9,762 bases of DNA. Origin: SFDP01 sp051653625 (GTDB lineage: Bacteria; Bacillota; Clostridia; Lachnospirales; Lachnospiraceae). Made by a program: the position numbers and the translations under genes. How positions within the stretch are numbered: position 1 is the stretch's first letter; each line of letters begins with the position of its first letter. Location of the stretch: assembly GCA_051653625.1 (NCBI GenBank), contig JBOFWM010000005.1, forward strand, positions 1-9,762. Reading direction: 5' to 3'. Positions 1 to 5,800 of the stretch are shown in pieces. The notes beneath the pieces were generated by a model. The model was given only the letters and a program-made list of their open reading frames with translations, was not told the origin of the DNA and did not search any database.

Positions 1-23
1 TTACTTTTTCATACCATTCAAAT

Positions 24-344
24 TTACAATTTATTTACTTCCTGCATTATCTCTAATATAGTTTTTAATGGAGTTAGTAATTCATCATCCATATCCGTTA
101 CATCATTTAATCTTTTTAGTTCTATTTCTATAGACAACAAATGCTTTCTAAACTCGTCATACATAGCTCTATGACCTCGAACTGTAATCTCCTGATATAA
201 TACGCTTTGTATCAAATAATCTTGTTTCTGCATTCCACTTAGCTTAACTCTATTATCTAATTCGATTGCTTCCTCTGGTGACATTCTAAAACCAACTTGC
301 TTACTTCTCCAACGATTTTTAGCATCCATTATCTTTTCACTCAT
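24..344 (-). CDS. MobC-like ribbon-helix-helix mobilization protein
   Basis: This 106-residue protein resembles the small relaxosome accessory proteins (MobC-like) that bind oriT and help a relaxase. Residues 16-55 look like a ribbon-helix-helix unit: a basic strand (KQVGFRMSPEE) followed by helices containing SGMQKQDYL. The rest is helical and charged. Two ATGs are possible. The one at 348-350 has only 3 bases between GAGG and the start, while the one at 342-344 has 9, so I chose the latter. It begins inside the end of the integrase gene with an 8-base overlap (ATGAGTGA), which implies translational coupling. A relaxase would be expected downstream, but the window ends first. It could instead be a different RHH regulator of the element; the MobC assignment is family-level pattern recognition. 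Confidence 0.6.
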   Translation of the reverse strand: MSEKIMDAKNRWRSKQVGFRMSPEEAIELDNRVKLSGMQKQDYLIQSVLYQEITVRGHRAMYDEFRKHLLSIEIELKRLNDVTDMDDELLTPLKTILEIMQEVNKL

Positions 345-1431
345 TGGCATTTACCTCGCTTTCAAATTTCTTCATATTTAATTTATCTGCCATTTCCCTC
401 TGCTTATTTGGGAACATATGACCGTACCTGTAAGTGATTCGAATGCTCTCATGTCCAACACGATTAGCAATATCTACTGCTGTAAATCCCATATTAATTA
501 ATAAACTTATATTCGAGTGCCTAAGATCATGAATTCTTATTCTCTTCACCCCTGCAATCTTTGAACCTCTATCCATTTCGTGATGCAAGAAGCTTTTTGA
601 AAAATCAAATATTCTATCACTCGGTTCTAACTTATATAACATATTAAAATAATCCCTAATTTCATCACATAGAAAATCAGGTAATGCAATCGTTCTATTA
701 CTCTTTGCTGTTTTAGGATCTGTTATTACATCTTTACCTTGTAATCTTTGATATGATTTACTAATTCTTAATGTCTGTGCCGTTAAATCAAAATCACTCA
801 TAGTTAATGCTAATAATTCTCCTTCTCTGATACCACACCAATATAATATTTCAAATGCATAATATGATCTAGGTTTATCCTTGACAACATCTGCAAACTT
901 AGAATATTCTTCATTTGTCCAGAAGAGCATTTCAGCTCCTCTGTCCTTACCCATATTTCCAGCCTTACGCGCAGGATTATCACTTAAATTGTAATAACGT
1001 ACTGCGTGATTAAATATACAAGCTAGTTCATCATGAATTGTTTTCAAATAAACTTTTGAATAAGGTTTCCCATTAGGCTTTTTATACTCAATCATCACAT
1101 TTTGCCATTTCAAAATATCTGCAGCCTTAATATCATTAATCTTTCTATCACCGAAGTATGGTAATAATTTTGAATTAATAACATGCTCTTTTGATAACCA
1201 CGTATTTAATTTTAATTTTGGCTTCATATCCTCCGTATACAATTTTACAAATTCTCCAAATGCCATTTCTAAATTAGCATTTTGTTTAAACAGAAAATTT
1301 CTTTCCCATTCCAGAGCCTCGCGTTTTGTCACGAAGCCCCTTTTTGTTTTTCCTTTATTCTTTCCTTGCCAATCTCGGTAGTAAAAGAACACAAACCATT
1401 TTCCGGTTTTATCATCTTTATAAGCTGACAT
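337..1431 (-). CDS. Tyrosine site-specific integrase of the mobile element
   Basis: This 364-residue tyrosine recombinase should integrate and excise the element. The layout is standard for element integrases. An N-terminal arm-binding, AP2-like domain covers about residues 1-50 (GKWFVFFYYRDWQGK). A helical core-binding domain covers about 54-150, and the catalytic domain about 165-350. All catalytic positions are visible: R202 in GIREGE, K243 in TAKSN, H301 and R304 in HDLRH, H327 in VGHES, and the nucleophile Y336 in RYGHMFP. The length is normal and no frame break is seen, so it should be active. AGGAGG lies 6 bases before the ATG. The excisionase-like gene ends 10 bases upstream and the MobC-like gene overlaps its end, so the three probably form one transcript from the promoter at 1744-1772. 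Confidence 0.95.
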   Translation of the reverse strand: MSAYKDDKTGKWFVFFYYRDWQGKNKGKTKRGFVTKREALEWERNFLFKQNANLEMAFGEFVKLYTEDMKPKLKLNTWLSKEHVINSKLLPYFGDRKINDIKAADILKWQNVMIEYKKPNGKPYSKVYLKTIHDELACIFNHAVRYYNLSDNPARKAGNMGKDRGAEMLFWTNEEYSKFADVVKDKPRSYYAFEILYWCGIREGELLALTMSDFDLTAQTLRISKSYQRLQGKDVITDPKTAKSNRTIALPDFLCDEIRDYFNMLYKLEPSDRIFDFSKSFLHHEMDRGSKIAGVKRIRIHDLRHSNISLLINMGFTAVDIANRVGHESIRITYRYGHMFPNKQREMADKLNMKKFESEVNANE

Positions 1432-1441
1432 CCTTTCCCTC

Positions 1442-1630
1442 CTAGTTAGCTATTTTCATTCCGTATACTCTTTCCATAAGATATTTTCTACTAACTCTTC
1501 CTGCAATCGTGATATAGTTGTTAGATTCAAGCTCATGGTTTAATTGTCTCATTATCTTATAGGCTGTTGATTCCGCTACTCCTAGTAATTCCGAGACTTC
1601 TTTCACTGTTACATAAACACTTTCTGCCAT
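1442..1630 (-). CDS. Small HTH protein, excisionase-like
   Basis: This 62-residue basic protein has a helix-turn-helix in its first half (VTVKEVSELLGVAESTAYKIMRQLN, about residues 6-30) and a short wing-like tail (ITIAGRVSRKYLMERVYG). Small proteins of this kind commonly sit directly before tyrosine integrases in Firmicute elements and act as excisionases or directionality factors. A longer reading from a GTG at 1706-1708 is open, but it has no ribosome binding site. The ATG at 1628-1630 is preceded by AAGGGGG about 7 bases upstream and starts exactly before the conserved HTH, so I used it. The gene ends 10 bases before the integrase start. The role as excisionase is inferred from size, fold and position; a transcriptional regulator is the alternative. 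Confidence 0.75.
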   Translation of the reverse strand: MAESVYVTVKEVSELLGVAESTAYKIMRQLNHELESNNYITIAGRVSRKYLMERVYGMKIAN

Positions 1631-1706
1631 CCACCGTCCCCCTTTCGTTATTATTTTATTTATTTCAGTTACTCTTCCTAGTAACAAATATTCTAAATTC
1701 TTTTTC

Positions 1707-1832
1707 ACTTAATATTTTTTCGTTAAGTCTATGTCTTGCCGTTATTATACTTAATGTTTTTTCATTAGTCAATACTTTTTTATTAACTTTATGTTTTTTT
1801 ATTTATTAACATTATTTTATTAAGTTTATGTT
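1707..1832. repeat. Operator-like repeat array between divergent promoters
   Basis: Three related sites share the pattern ACTTAATnTTTTTT followed by a T/A-rich half-site. Site 1 (1707-1728) is a perfect inverted repeat, ACTTAA-N10-TTAAGT. Site 2 (1749-1769) is ACTTAATG-N6-CATTAGT. Site 3 (1786-1805) begins ACTTTATG and is degenerate. Sites 1 and 2 start 42 bases apart, close to four helical turns; sites 2 and 3 start 37 apart. A second motif, TTAA(G/C)T(C/T)TATGT, recurs at 1723, 1783 and 1820, and the last copy touches the -35 box of the rightward promoter. The arrangement looks like the operator region of a divergent repressor switch, with the XRE protein as the likely ligand. The region is very T-rich, so weaker copies may be fortuitous. 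Confidence 0.55.
1744..1772 (-). promoter_or_regulatory. Sigma-A promoter for the excisionase-integrase-mob operon
   Basis: On the minus strand a -35 box TTGACT (1767-1772) and a consensus -10 box TATAAT (1744-1749) are separated by 17 bases. Transcription should start near 1737, giving a leader of about 107 bases before the excisionase-like ATG at 1630. An imperfect dyad, ACTTAATG-N6-CATTAGT (1749-1769), occupies the spacer between the two boxes, so a repressor bound there would block RNA polymerase. Confidence 0.8.
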
Positions 1833-1859
1833 GAGTTTTAAAAATCAGAATGTTATACT
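1831..1859 (+). promoter_or_regulatory. Sigma-A promoter for the XRE-OLD operon
   Basis: A -35 box TTGAGT (1831-1836) and a -10 box TATACT (1854-1859) are separated by 17 bases. A TG at 1851-1852, one base before the -10 box, makes it an extended -10 promoter. Transcription should start near 1866, with a leader of about 23 bases to the ATG at 1889. A copy of the TTAAGTTTATGTT repeat (1820-1832) touches the -35 box, which suggests autoregulation by the XRE protein. Confidence 0.75.
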
Positions 1860-1888
1860 TAAAACATCAATTGCTAAGGAGGTTTACA

Positions 1889-2407
1889 ATGACTATTGGT
1901 AAAAGACTTCGTTTTATTCGTACTTTTAGAGGTATGACACAAAAAGAACTTGGAGAAAAATTAGGATTCGATCCCGGTAGTGCTGATATTCGTATCTCAC
2001 AATATGAATCAGATAACAGAAAAACAATAAAAGAACCTATGCTCAGAGAAATGGCACAGATTCTTAATGTGAATTATAATGCTTTAAAGCCTTATGACTT
2101 TGATGATCCAATTGATGTAATGGAATCATTTTTTTGGTTCGAAATTGCTCATCCTATGGAAATAGCATTATTTGAATTTAAAGCAGTACCTGATGGCGAA
2201 GAACCATCATTAACAATTCCACGTAACTCAGATGATAATAAAATAATTGAATCTCCTATTAGTGTAATGTTTGCATTACCAGAGTATCGACATCTTATGA
2301 ATGCTTGGAAAATCAAGAAAGATGCTTATTATAGAAGTGAGATTAGTTACGAAGAGTATGTAGAGTGGAAATTACAGTGGGATTATTTGCAGGAGGCACA
2401 TATATGA
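1889..2407 (+). CDS. XRE-family HTH regulator with uncharacterised C-terminal part
   Basis: This is a 172-residue DNA-binding regulator. Residues 4-66 form an XRE/Cro-type HTH: IGKRLRFIRTFRGMTQKELGEKLG, then a recognition-helix region around ISQYES, then a closing helix ending in LNVNYNALKPYD. The C-terminal part (about 75-172) has no domain I can name. Its last 35 residues (MNAWKIKKDAYYRSEISYEEYVEWK) loosely resemble a SHOCT-like short helical motif. The start was chosen at the ATG 6 bases after AAGGAGG (1876-1882); upstream codons in the same frame have no binding site. Its TGA overlaps the ATG of the OLD-like gene (ATGA), so the pair is translationally coupled. It probably represses its own promoter and perhaps the divergent integrase promoter; that is inference from position. 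Confidence 0.88.
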   Translation: MTIGKRLRFIRTFRGMTQKELGEKLGFDPGSADIRISQYESDNRKTIKEPMLREMAQILNVNYNALKPYDFDDPIDVMESFFWFEIAHPMEIALFEFKAVPDGEEPSLTIPRNSDDNKIIESPISVMFALPEYRHLMNAWKIKKDAYYRSEISYEEYVEWKLQWDYLQEAHI

Positions 2408-4098
2408 GTATAGACGAAAAAACTTTATTTGGCGGACATGTTTCTAAGCTAATTTTCAATGACAATACTGTTCTTAATATCTCATGCAACGATATTGTTG
2501 TTTTTGTCGGACCAAATAATGCTGGAAAAAGTCAAGCACTGAGAGATATTAATGAGTTATGCAATAAAAAAATTTCACCTATAGTAATATCAGATTTAAT
2601 AATCACAAAAACTCTTTCACCCATAGATGCTCTTCTGGATAATATTTCTTATATTCATAATAATGGTGATCATAAAACCTATCAAGGCTTCAACTATAAT
2701 TGCAATTCTTATAATATTGCACAATATTCACAGACGCCCTATCATGGTGATTTACGTAATTTGTTTGTTTCATATTTAAATACAGAAAGCAGATTATCTA
2801 TTTGTTATCCTCCCCAAATTATTAATAAAAACCAACCCAAAGAACACCCTATTCATTATGTTGCCTATAATACATTATATCGTCAAAAGATTAGTAAATA
2901 TTTCAAAAAAGCATTTGGAAAAGACTTAATACCTAATACTCAATTTGGTTCTCAGCTTCCATTATGCATTGGTGTACCTATAAAATTTCCAAACAATGAT
3001 TTTGAAGATGAGCAACTTCGTCTAGAAGCATACAGTGAATCACTTGAAAAATACCCGCAAATACAAAACCAAGGTGATGGAATAAAGAGTTTTACAGGCA
3101 TATTACTAAATTTAATTATTGAATACTATCGTACATTTCTAATTGATGAACCCGAATCTTTTTTGCACCCTCCTCAAGCAAGAATTATGGGGCACACACT
3201 CGGCGAACTATTATCCAATAAGCAACAAGCTTTTATTTCCACACATAGCCCTGAAATTCTTATGGGTCTATTGGAGGTTTGTCCAGAAAGAATAAAAATT
3301 GTACGAATAACCCGAGACGATAATTCAAATCATTTTTCAATATTAAATAATGATGAATTTAATGTATTATGGAAAGACCCTTTACTCCGACATTCAGAAA
3401 TAATGACTAGCATATTCCACAAAAATGTAGTTTTATGCGAAAGTGATTCGGACTGTAGATTATACTCAATTATTCATTCATTTTTAAAAGAGGAAGAAGA
3501 ATCTTATTCTGAAACTCTATTTGTTCACTGTGGCGGAAAGCAACGAATGGGAAAAATTGTTACTGCTTTAAAATCCTTAAATATACCTGTCTGGATAATT
3601 CCAGATATTGATGTTCTTAACAACTCGTCAATATTTAAAAATTTAATAGAATGTGCTGATGGAAATTGGAATGACTTTTCTTCTGATCTAAGTATATTAT
3701 CTGCAAACCTCACGACAAATAGAAGTTTTATAAAGCGTACATCATTTAAACAACAGCTATTAGATATTATTGATTCCAGTGAAAACATAAACCTTGCAAA
3801 TACTGAAATAAAGGATATAAAAGAGTTACTGAAAACCGAAACCAAGTGGTCTCAATTAAAAGAAGGTGGTATAAACAGTCTCCCTGCCGGAGATGGTTGT
3901 AAATCATTTCAATCGATTGATACTAATGCAAAAAAGCTAAAGATATTTATAGTACCAGTTGGAGAACTTGAATGCTTTATTAAAGAAGTCGGCGGTCACG
4001 GACCCGAATGGGTAAATAAAGTTCTAGAACAATATCCTGACCTAAAAAATCCTATTTATAACAAAATAAAAGATTTTATTTCGTTATGGGATTTATAA
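2404..4098 (+). CDS. OLD-like ATPase with C-terminal TOPRIM-like region, putative defence protein
   Basis: This 564-residue protein resembles overcoming-lysogenization-defect (OLD) proteins, which couple an ABC-type ATPase to a TOPRIM nuclease and often act against phages. Visible motifs are Walker A GPNNAGKS (36-43), a signature-like QGDGIKSF (223-230), Walker B TFLIDEPESFLHP (244-256), and a switch histidine in STHSPEIL (H281). The C-terminal part begins near 341 with VVLCESDSD (E346 in the usual acidic position), then GGK (377-379), then IIPDID (D401, D403). A later IVPVGELECF (516-525) adds further acidic residues. The start has AGGAGG 7 bases upstream and overlaps the regulator's stop. 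No UvrD-like helicase (Gabija) or reverse transcriptase (retron) partner lies beside it. ATPase assignment is firm; the TOPRIM assignment is likely; nuclease activity and phage defence are inferred. Confidence 0.85.
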   Translation: MSIDEKTLFGGHVSKLIFNDNTVLNISCNDIVVFVGPNNAGKSQALRDINELCNKKISPIVISDLIITKTLSPIDALLDNISYIHNNGDHKTYQGFNYNCNSYNIAQYSQTPYHGDLRNLFVSYLNTESRLSICYPPQIINKNQPKEHPIHYVAYNTLYRQKISKYFKKAFGKDLIPNTQFGSQLPLCIGVPIKFPNNDFEDEQLRLEAYSESLEKYPQIQNQGDGIKSFTGILLNLIIEYYRTFLIDEPESFLHPPQARIMGHTLGELLSNKQQAFISTHSPEILMGLLEVCPERIKIVRITRDDNSNHFSILNNDEFNVLWKDPLLRHSEIMTSIFHKNVVLCESDSDCRLYSIIHSFLKEEEESYSETLFVHCGGKQRMGKIVTALKSLNIPVWIIPDIDVLNNSSIFKNLIECADGNWNDFSSDLSILSANLTTNRSFIKRTSFKQQLLDIIDSSENINLANTEIKDIKELLKTETKWSQLKEGGINSLPAGDGCKSFQSIDTNAKKLKIFIVPVGELECFIKEVGGHGPEWVNKVLEQYPDLKNPIYNKIKDFISLWDL

Positions 4099-4104
4099 AT
4101 TTTT

Positions 4105-4126
4105 TAATATCAATCTAATATCAACC
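4105..4126. repeat. Tandem 11-bp direct repeat at element end, possible integrase arm sites
   Basis: Two adjacent copies of TAATATCAAyC lie at 4105-4115 and 4116-4126, differing at one base. They sit between the OLD-like stop codon and the guaA terminator, about 55-75 bases from the guaA stop. Short direct repeats near attachment sites are the usual targets of the N-terminal arm-binding domain of tyrosine integrases. That role is inferred from position only; two copies of an AT-rich 11-mer could arise by chance. Confidence 0.4.
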
Positions 4127-4132
4127 CAAAAA

Positions 4133-4177
4133 ATAAAAGCCTACAACCCTTGTATTTCCTAGGGTATAGGCTTTTAT
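4133..4177. terminator. Hairpin terminator of guaA, probably bidirectional
   Basis: A long hairpin is formed by ATAAAAGCCTA (4133-4143) with TAGGCTTTTAT (4167-4177). Its inner arms are ACCCT (4146-4150) with AGGGT (4161-4165), and the loop is 10 bases. Read on the minus strand it starts 4 bases after the guaA stop and its 3' arm runs into a U-rich tail (TTTTATTTTTT), so it should terminate guaA efficiently. Read on the plus strand the T-run is shorter (CTTTTATG), so it may also stop the OLD-like transcript, less efficiently. Confidence 0.85.
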
Positions 4178-4181
4178 GAAA

Positions 4182-5723
4182 TTACTCAAACTCAATTGTC
4201 GCTGGTGGTTTTCCCGTACAATCATACATAACACGGTTTACCCCTTTTACTTCATTTACAATTCTAGTTGTTACTGTTCCAATAAGATCCCATGGAAGCT
4301 CTGCTGATTCTGCTGTCATGAAGTCACTTGTAGTAACTGCACGAAGCGCAACTGCATAGTCATAAGTTCTTTCATCACCCATAACTCCTACCGAACGCAT
4401 ATTTGTTAATCCTGCAAAATATTGCCCAATTTTTCTATCCCATCCAGCTTTTGCAATTTCTTCACGATAAATAGCATCTGCTTCTTGTACAATCTTAACT
4501 TTTTCTTCTGTAACTTCACCAATGATACGAATTCCAAGGCCTGGTCCTGGGAATGGTTGACGGAACACCAAATACTCTGGTATTTCTAATTCTAATCCTG
4601 CTTTACGAACCTCATCTTTAAATAAAAGACGAAGTGGCTCAATAATTTCTTTAAAATCAACACAATCTGGTAAACCACCCACGTTATGATGCGATTTAAT
4701 AACTGCCGACTTCCCTAAACCACTTTCAATAACGTCTGGATAAATTGTTCCTTGAACAAGAAAATCTACAGCACCAATCTTTTGCGCCTCTTCTTCAAAA
4801 ACACGAATAAATTCTTCACCGATAATTTTTCTTTTTTGCTCAGGCTCTTCAACTCCTTTTAATTTATCATAAAAACGTTTTTGCGCATTTACACGAATGA
4901 AATTTAATTTATAAGAACCACTTGGTCCAAATACAGCTTCTACTTCATCTCCTTCATTTTTACGAAGAAGACCGTGATCTACAAATACACAAGTTAATTG
5001 TTCCCCAATTGCTTTTGATAACATAACTGCTGCTACAGAAGAATCTACACCACCAGATAATGCGCAAAGAACTTTTCCATTCCCAACTTTTTCCTTGATT
5101 TCTCGAATGCTATTTTCTACAAAAGAATCCATTCTCCAATCTCCACTACATGCGCAAATTCCCTTTACAAAATTTTCAAGCATTGTTGTTCCTTCTTGTG
5201 TATGCATAACTTCTGGGTGAAATTGAACTGCATAAAGGTTTTTCTCTTGATCTTCCATCGCTGCAACTGGACAAACTGGTGTATTTCCAATTACTGTAAA
5301 ATGATTTGGAGCACTTTCTATATAATCTGTATGACTCATCCAACAAATTGTTTTTTCTGAAACCCCTTTAAATAAAGGACTTTCTGTTTTTACACAAACT
5401 TCTGTTTTTCCATATTCACTTACAGGTGCTGTTGCAACTTTTCCACCTAATAAATGTGCCATAAGTTGTGAACCATAACAAATCCCAAGAACAGGAATTC
5501 CTAGTTCAAATAATTCCTGTTCACAAACTGGCGAATCTTCACCATATACACTATTTGGTCCACCTGTAAAAATAATCCCTTTTGGATTTAATTCTTTTAT
5601 CTGTTCTATGCTCAAATTATAAGGATGCACTTCACAATATACATTGCATTCTCTTACTCTTCTTGCAATCAACTGATTATATTGTCCGCCAAAATCTAAT
5701 ACAATAATTAGTTCTTTTTTCAT
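4182..5723 (-). CDS. guaA: GMP synthase (glutamine-hydrolysing)
   Basis: This 513-residue cytoplasmic enzyme makes GMP from XMP, ATP and glutamine, the last step of guanine nucleotide synthesis. The N-terminal class I glutamine amidotransferase domain (about 1-190) has the nucleophile C82 in GICYGSQ and the partner residues H169 and E171 in VQFHPEV. The ATP pyrophosphatase domain begins near 200, with the P-loop SGGVDSS at 223-229. The C-terminal dimerization domain ends in KPPATIEFE, where the family usually has IEWE. Length is normal and the gene is intact. A GGAG lies about 10 bases before the ATG. It has its own promoter overlapping the end of the upstream transporter gene and a strong terminator. 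Its 3' end is a known insertion site for genomic islands, which fits the mobile genes beyond it. Confidence 0.98.
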   Translation of the reverse strand: MKKELIIVLDFGGQYNQLIARRVRECNVYCEVHPYNLSIEQIKELNPKGIIFTGGPNSVYGEDSPVCEQELFELGIPVLGICYGSQLMAHLLGGKVATAPVSEYGKTEVCVKTESPLFKGVSEKTICWMSHTDYIESAPNHFTVIGNTPVCPVAAMEDQEKNLYAVQFHPEVMHTQEGTTMLENFVKGICACSGDWRMDSFVENSIREIKEKVGNGKVLCALSGGVDSSVAAVMLSKAIGEQLTCVFVDHGLLRKNEGDEVEAVFGPSGSYKLNFIRVNAQKRFYDKLKGVEEPEQKRKIIGEEFIRVFEEEAQKIGAVDFLVQGTIYPDVIESGLGKSAVIKSHHNVGGLPDCVDFKEIIEPLRLLFKDEVRKAGLELEIPEYLVFRQPFPGPGLGIRIIGEVTEEKVKIVQEADAIYREEIAKAGWDRKIGQYFAGLTNMRSVGVMGDERTYDYAVALRAVTTSDFMTAESAELPWDLIGTVTTRIVNEVKGVNRVMYDCTGKPPATIEFE

Positions 5724-5770
5724 GTTATCATTTCTCCATTTCTTTTCCTAAGTCCTTGATTCATTTATCC

Positions 5771-5800
5771 ATTATACTGTTTTCACTTGTTGCTTGTCAA
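5771..5800 (-). promoter_or_regulatory. Consensus sigma-A promoter for guaA
   Basis: On the minus strand TTGACA (5795-5800) and TATAAT (5771-5776) match both consensus boxes exactly, with an 18-base spacer. The -10 box overlaps the stop codon of the MATE gene (5772-5774). Transcription should start near 5764, giving a leader of about 41 bases. guaA can therefore be expressed independently of the upstream genes. No riboswitch fits in this short leader. Confidence 0.8.

Larger units (their letters stand above)
1..4132. mobile_element. Putative integrative mobilizable element, one end, next to guaA
   Basis: This stretch carries an excisionase-like HTH gene, a complete tyrosine integrase, a MobC-like gene and a divergent XRE regulator plus OLD-like ATPase operon. 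That set is typical of integrative mobilizable or conjugative elements of Firmicutes. On the right it stops against the 3' end of guaA, which is established as an integration hotspot for tyrosine-recombinase islands. The left end and any relaxase or conjugation genes lie outside the window, so the class (mobilizable or fully conjugative) is undecided. I searched by eye for a second copy of the guaA terminal sequence between 1 and 4100 and found none, so the other attachment site must be further left if the model holds. The right boundary given here is an inference and could fall within the last codons of guaA. Confidence 0.6.

Noticed and set aside
1..60. Second copy of the guaA 3' end as left attachment site
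   Set aside because: The AT-rich sequence around 14-33 only superficially resembles TTACTCAAACTCAATTG; no run of identity long enough to call an att repeat.
1567..1809. Plus-strand open frame opposite the excisionase-like gene and promoters
   Set aside because: It is leucine/phenylalanine-rich low-complexity sequence read antisense through a real gene and the T-rich operator region, with no ribosome binding site.
1631..1888. Possible retron or structured non-coding RNA upstream of the OLD-like operon
   Set aside because: Some OLD-type nucleases pair with retrons, but there is no reverse transcriptase and the region is fully explained by two promoters and operator-like repeats, without a stable GC-containing fold.
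3525..3845. Minus-strand open frame inside the OLD-like gene
   Set aside because: It lies fully antisense to a protein with conserved TOPRIM-like motifs and shows no recognisable domain.
5724..5771. Guanine-type riboswitch before guaA
   Set aside because: The space between the predicted transcript start and the ATG is about 41 bases, too short for a purine aptamer.
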